Below are positions 63,304-64,000 of a stretch of DNA of 64,000 nucleotides, in pieces. Under the pieces are notes generated by a model. The model was not told the DNA's origin and did no database searches. It saw only the letters and a list, made by a program, of their open reading frames with translations. Numbering within the stretch: position 1 is the first letter of the stretch; each line of letters begins with the position of its first letter. Source of the DNA: Varroa destructor (Eukaryota > Arthropoda > Arachnida > Mesostigmata > Varroidae). The translations under genes were made by a program, and so were the position numbers. The DNA lies in NCBI RefSeq assembly GCF_002443255.2, contig NW_019211456.1, forward strand, positions 28,393,341-28,457,340, read 5' to 3'.

Positions 63304-64000
63304 TACGCAGGCGAACTAACAGGATCACGAATGCGGATCCCTGAACTCTCTTGTCATTCTAGTGGGCTGTATTTATCAGGTCTAGTTTTTCATTGACGCT
63401 GGTCCGCAATAATGATATGCATGCATCGAGATACAAGACACAAAATACATGAATGGGTAAGGCTGAGCTCAGAGTAGCTTGGATTAATTTCTCATGTCTA
63501 ATCGCCTAGCCAGCTGTACGTGTGACCTGTTCTCGAGGAAAAATATTCAATGTCGTTAACCTTTAGCTTGAAATTTTCATGCAAATGAAACTTCAGAGAA
63601 AAAAGAAAAATCAAACTGTGTGAGTACCGTACAAGCATCCGTGAAACAGTATATTGAGACCAATATAATCGCATTTTTCATTACTAGTGACCAAACGATC
63701 GATCGTGTATCGCTTTCGCTCCGATCTCGTTGCTGCCTGCCGAGACCAGGCGTCAGAGAATAAAATGTCTGGGCTTTTCTCAGCGGTACTCACGGATCAA
63801 AATGGGGAAACGGCAGAAACAAATGAATAAGACGAAAGTGTAGAAAAATACCAGGTCAAACAGCGAATTTTGCGTCGTATAGCCTCGGTTTTTGTAGGTT
63901 GAGAATTACCGTCAGTGCAACCTTCTGACATAAGTCAGTAAGAATAAAGCAGATAACGGCGATGAGTGTTGTATATCGACAGGTGAAAAGATCCATTCAG

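Larger units (their letters stand above)
61682..64000. other. Right-end stretch with two inverted repeats and no clear gene
   Basis: The stretch is mostly AT-rich. A minus-strand ORF at 63611-63793 begins exactly at a GTGAGT donor-like site (from 63793), so the true exon, if any, would lie just to its right. That exon candidate has stops in two of its frames. I call no gene. Confidence 0.35.

Overview
The window is eukaryotic nuclear DNA, most likely from an arthropod. The genes are split by GT-AG introns and their proteins are animal signalling and trafficking proteins (TAK1 kinase, Hikeshi, ANCHR/ZFYVE19). Introns and spacers are long, AT-rich and carry (TA)n microsatellites. One 100-bp assembly gap is present. 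A mite or tick would fit, but the sequence alone does not settle the species. I saw no CRISPR array, operon, prophage, rRNA or tRNA.

Layout. Bases 1-341 hold the 3' end of a zinc-ribbon protein gene (+). Bases 5.0-6.6 kb are GC-balanced, full of trinucleotide runs, and look like a long 5' exon with short upstream ORFs. ZFYVE19 (7,093-7,974, +) is intronless. A three-finger C2H2 protein (8,835-9,305, +) follows. From 9.3 to 16.4 kb I find no convincing gene. Hikeshi (16,372-18,613, -) has four coding exons that I could join completely (199 aa). TAK1/MAP3K7 (20,512-33,119, +) has ten coding exons (570 aa), including a 36-codon first exon placed 7.4 kb upstream by inference. Hikeshi and TAK1 are head to head across a 1.9-kb spacer. 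A relic of a mariner-like transposase lies in TAK1 intron 1. Bases 33.1-38.4 kb separate TAK1 from a convergent minus-strand gene (38,471-52,409, -). That gene encodes a Q-rich, coiled-coil, acidic-tailed protein of at least 526 aa which I cannot name. Its phase-compatible exon at 52.2-52.4 kb implies an 11.9-kb intron. The right end (52.4-64 kb) holds several GC-richer, CAG/GCA-rich blocks that look like promoters and 5' leaders, one short terminal-exon-like ORF, and two conspicuous inverted repeats.

How the genes relate. TAK1 is the MAP3K of the IMD/TNF-type innate immune and JNK pathways. Hikeshi carries HSP70 into the nucleus under heat stress. ZFYVE19 delays abscission in cytokinesis. 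They share no single pathway. The closest functional link is that both members of the divergent pair, Hikeshi and TAK1, act in stress responses.

I found no clear evidence of a new biological system. The best leads are the unnamed Q-rich nuclear-type protein, the insertion between beta2 and beta3 of the TAK1 kinase domain, and several short coding-like islands inside the 11.9-kb intron and at the right end.
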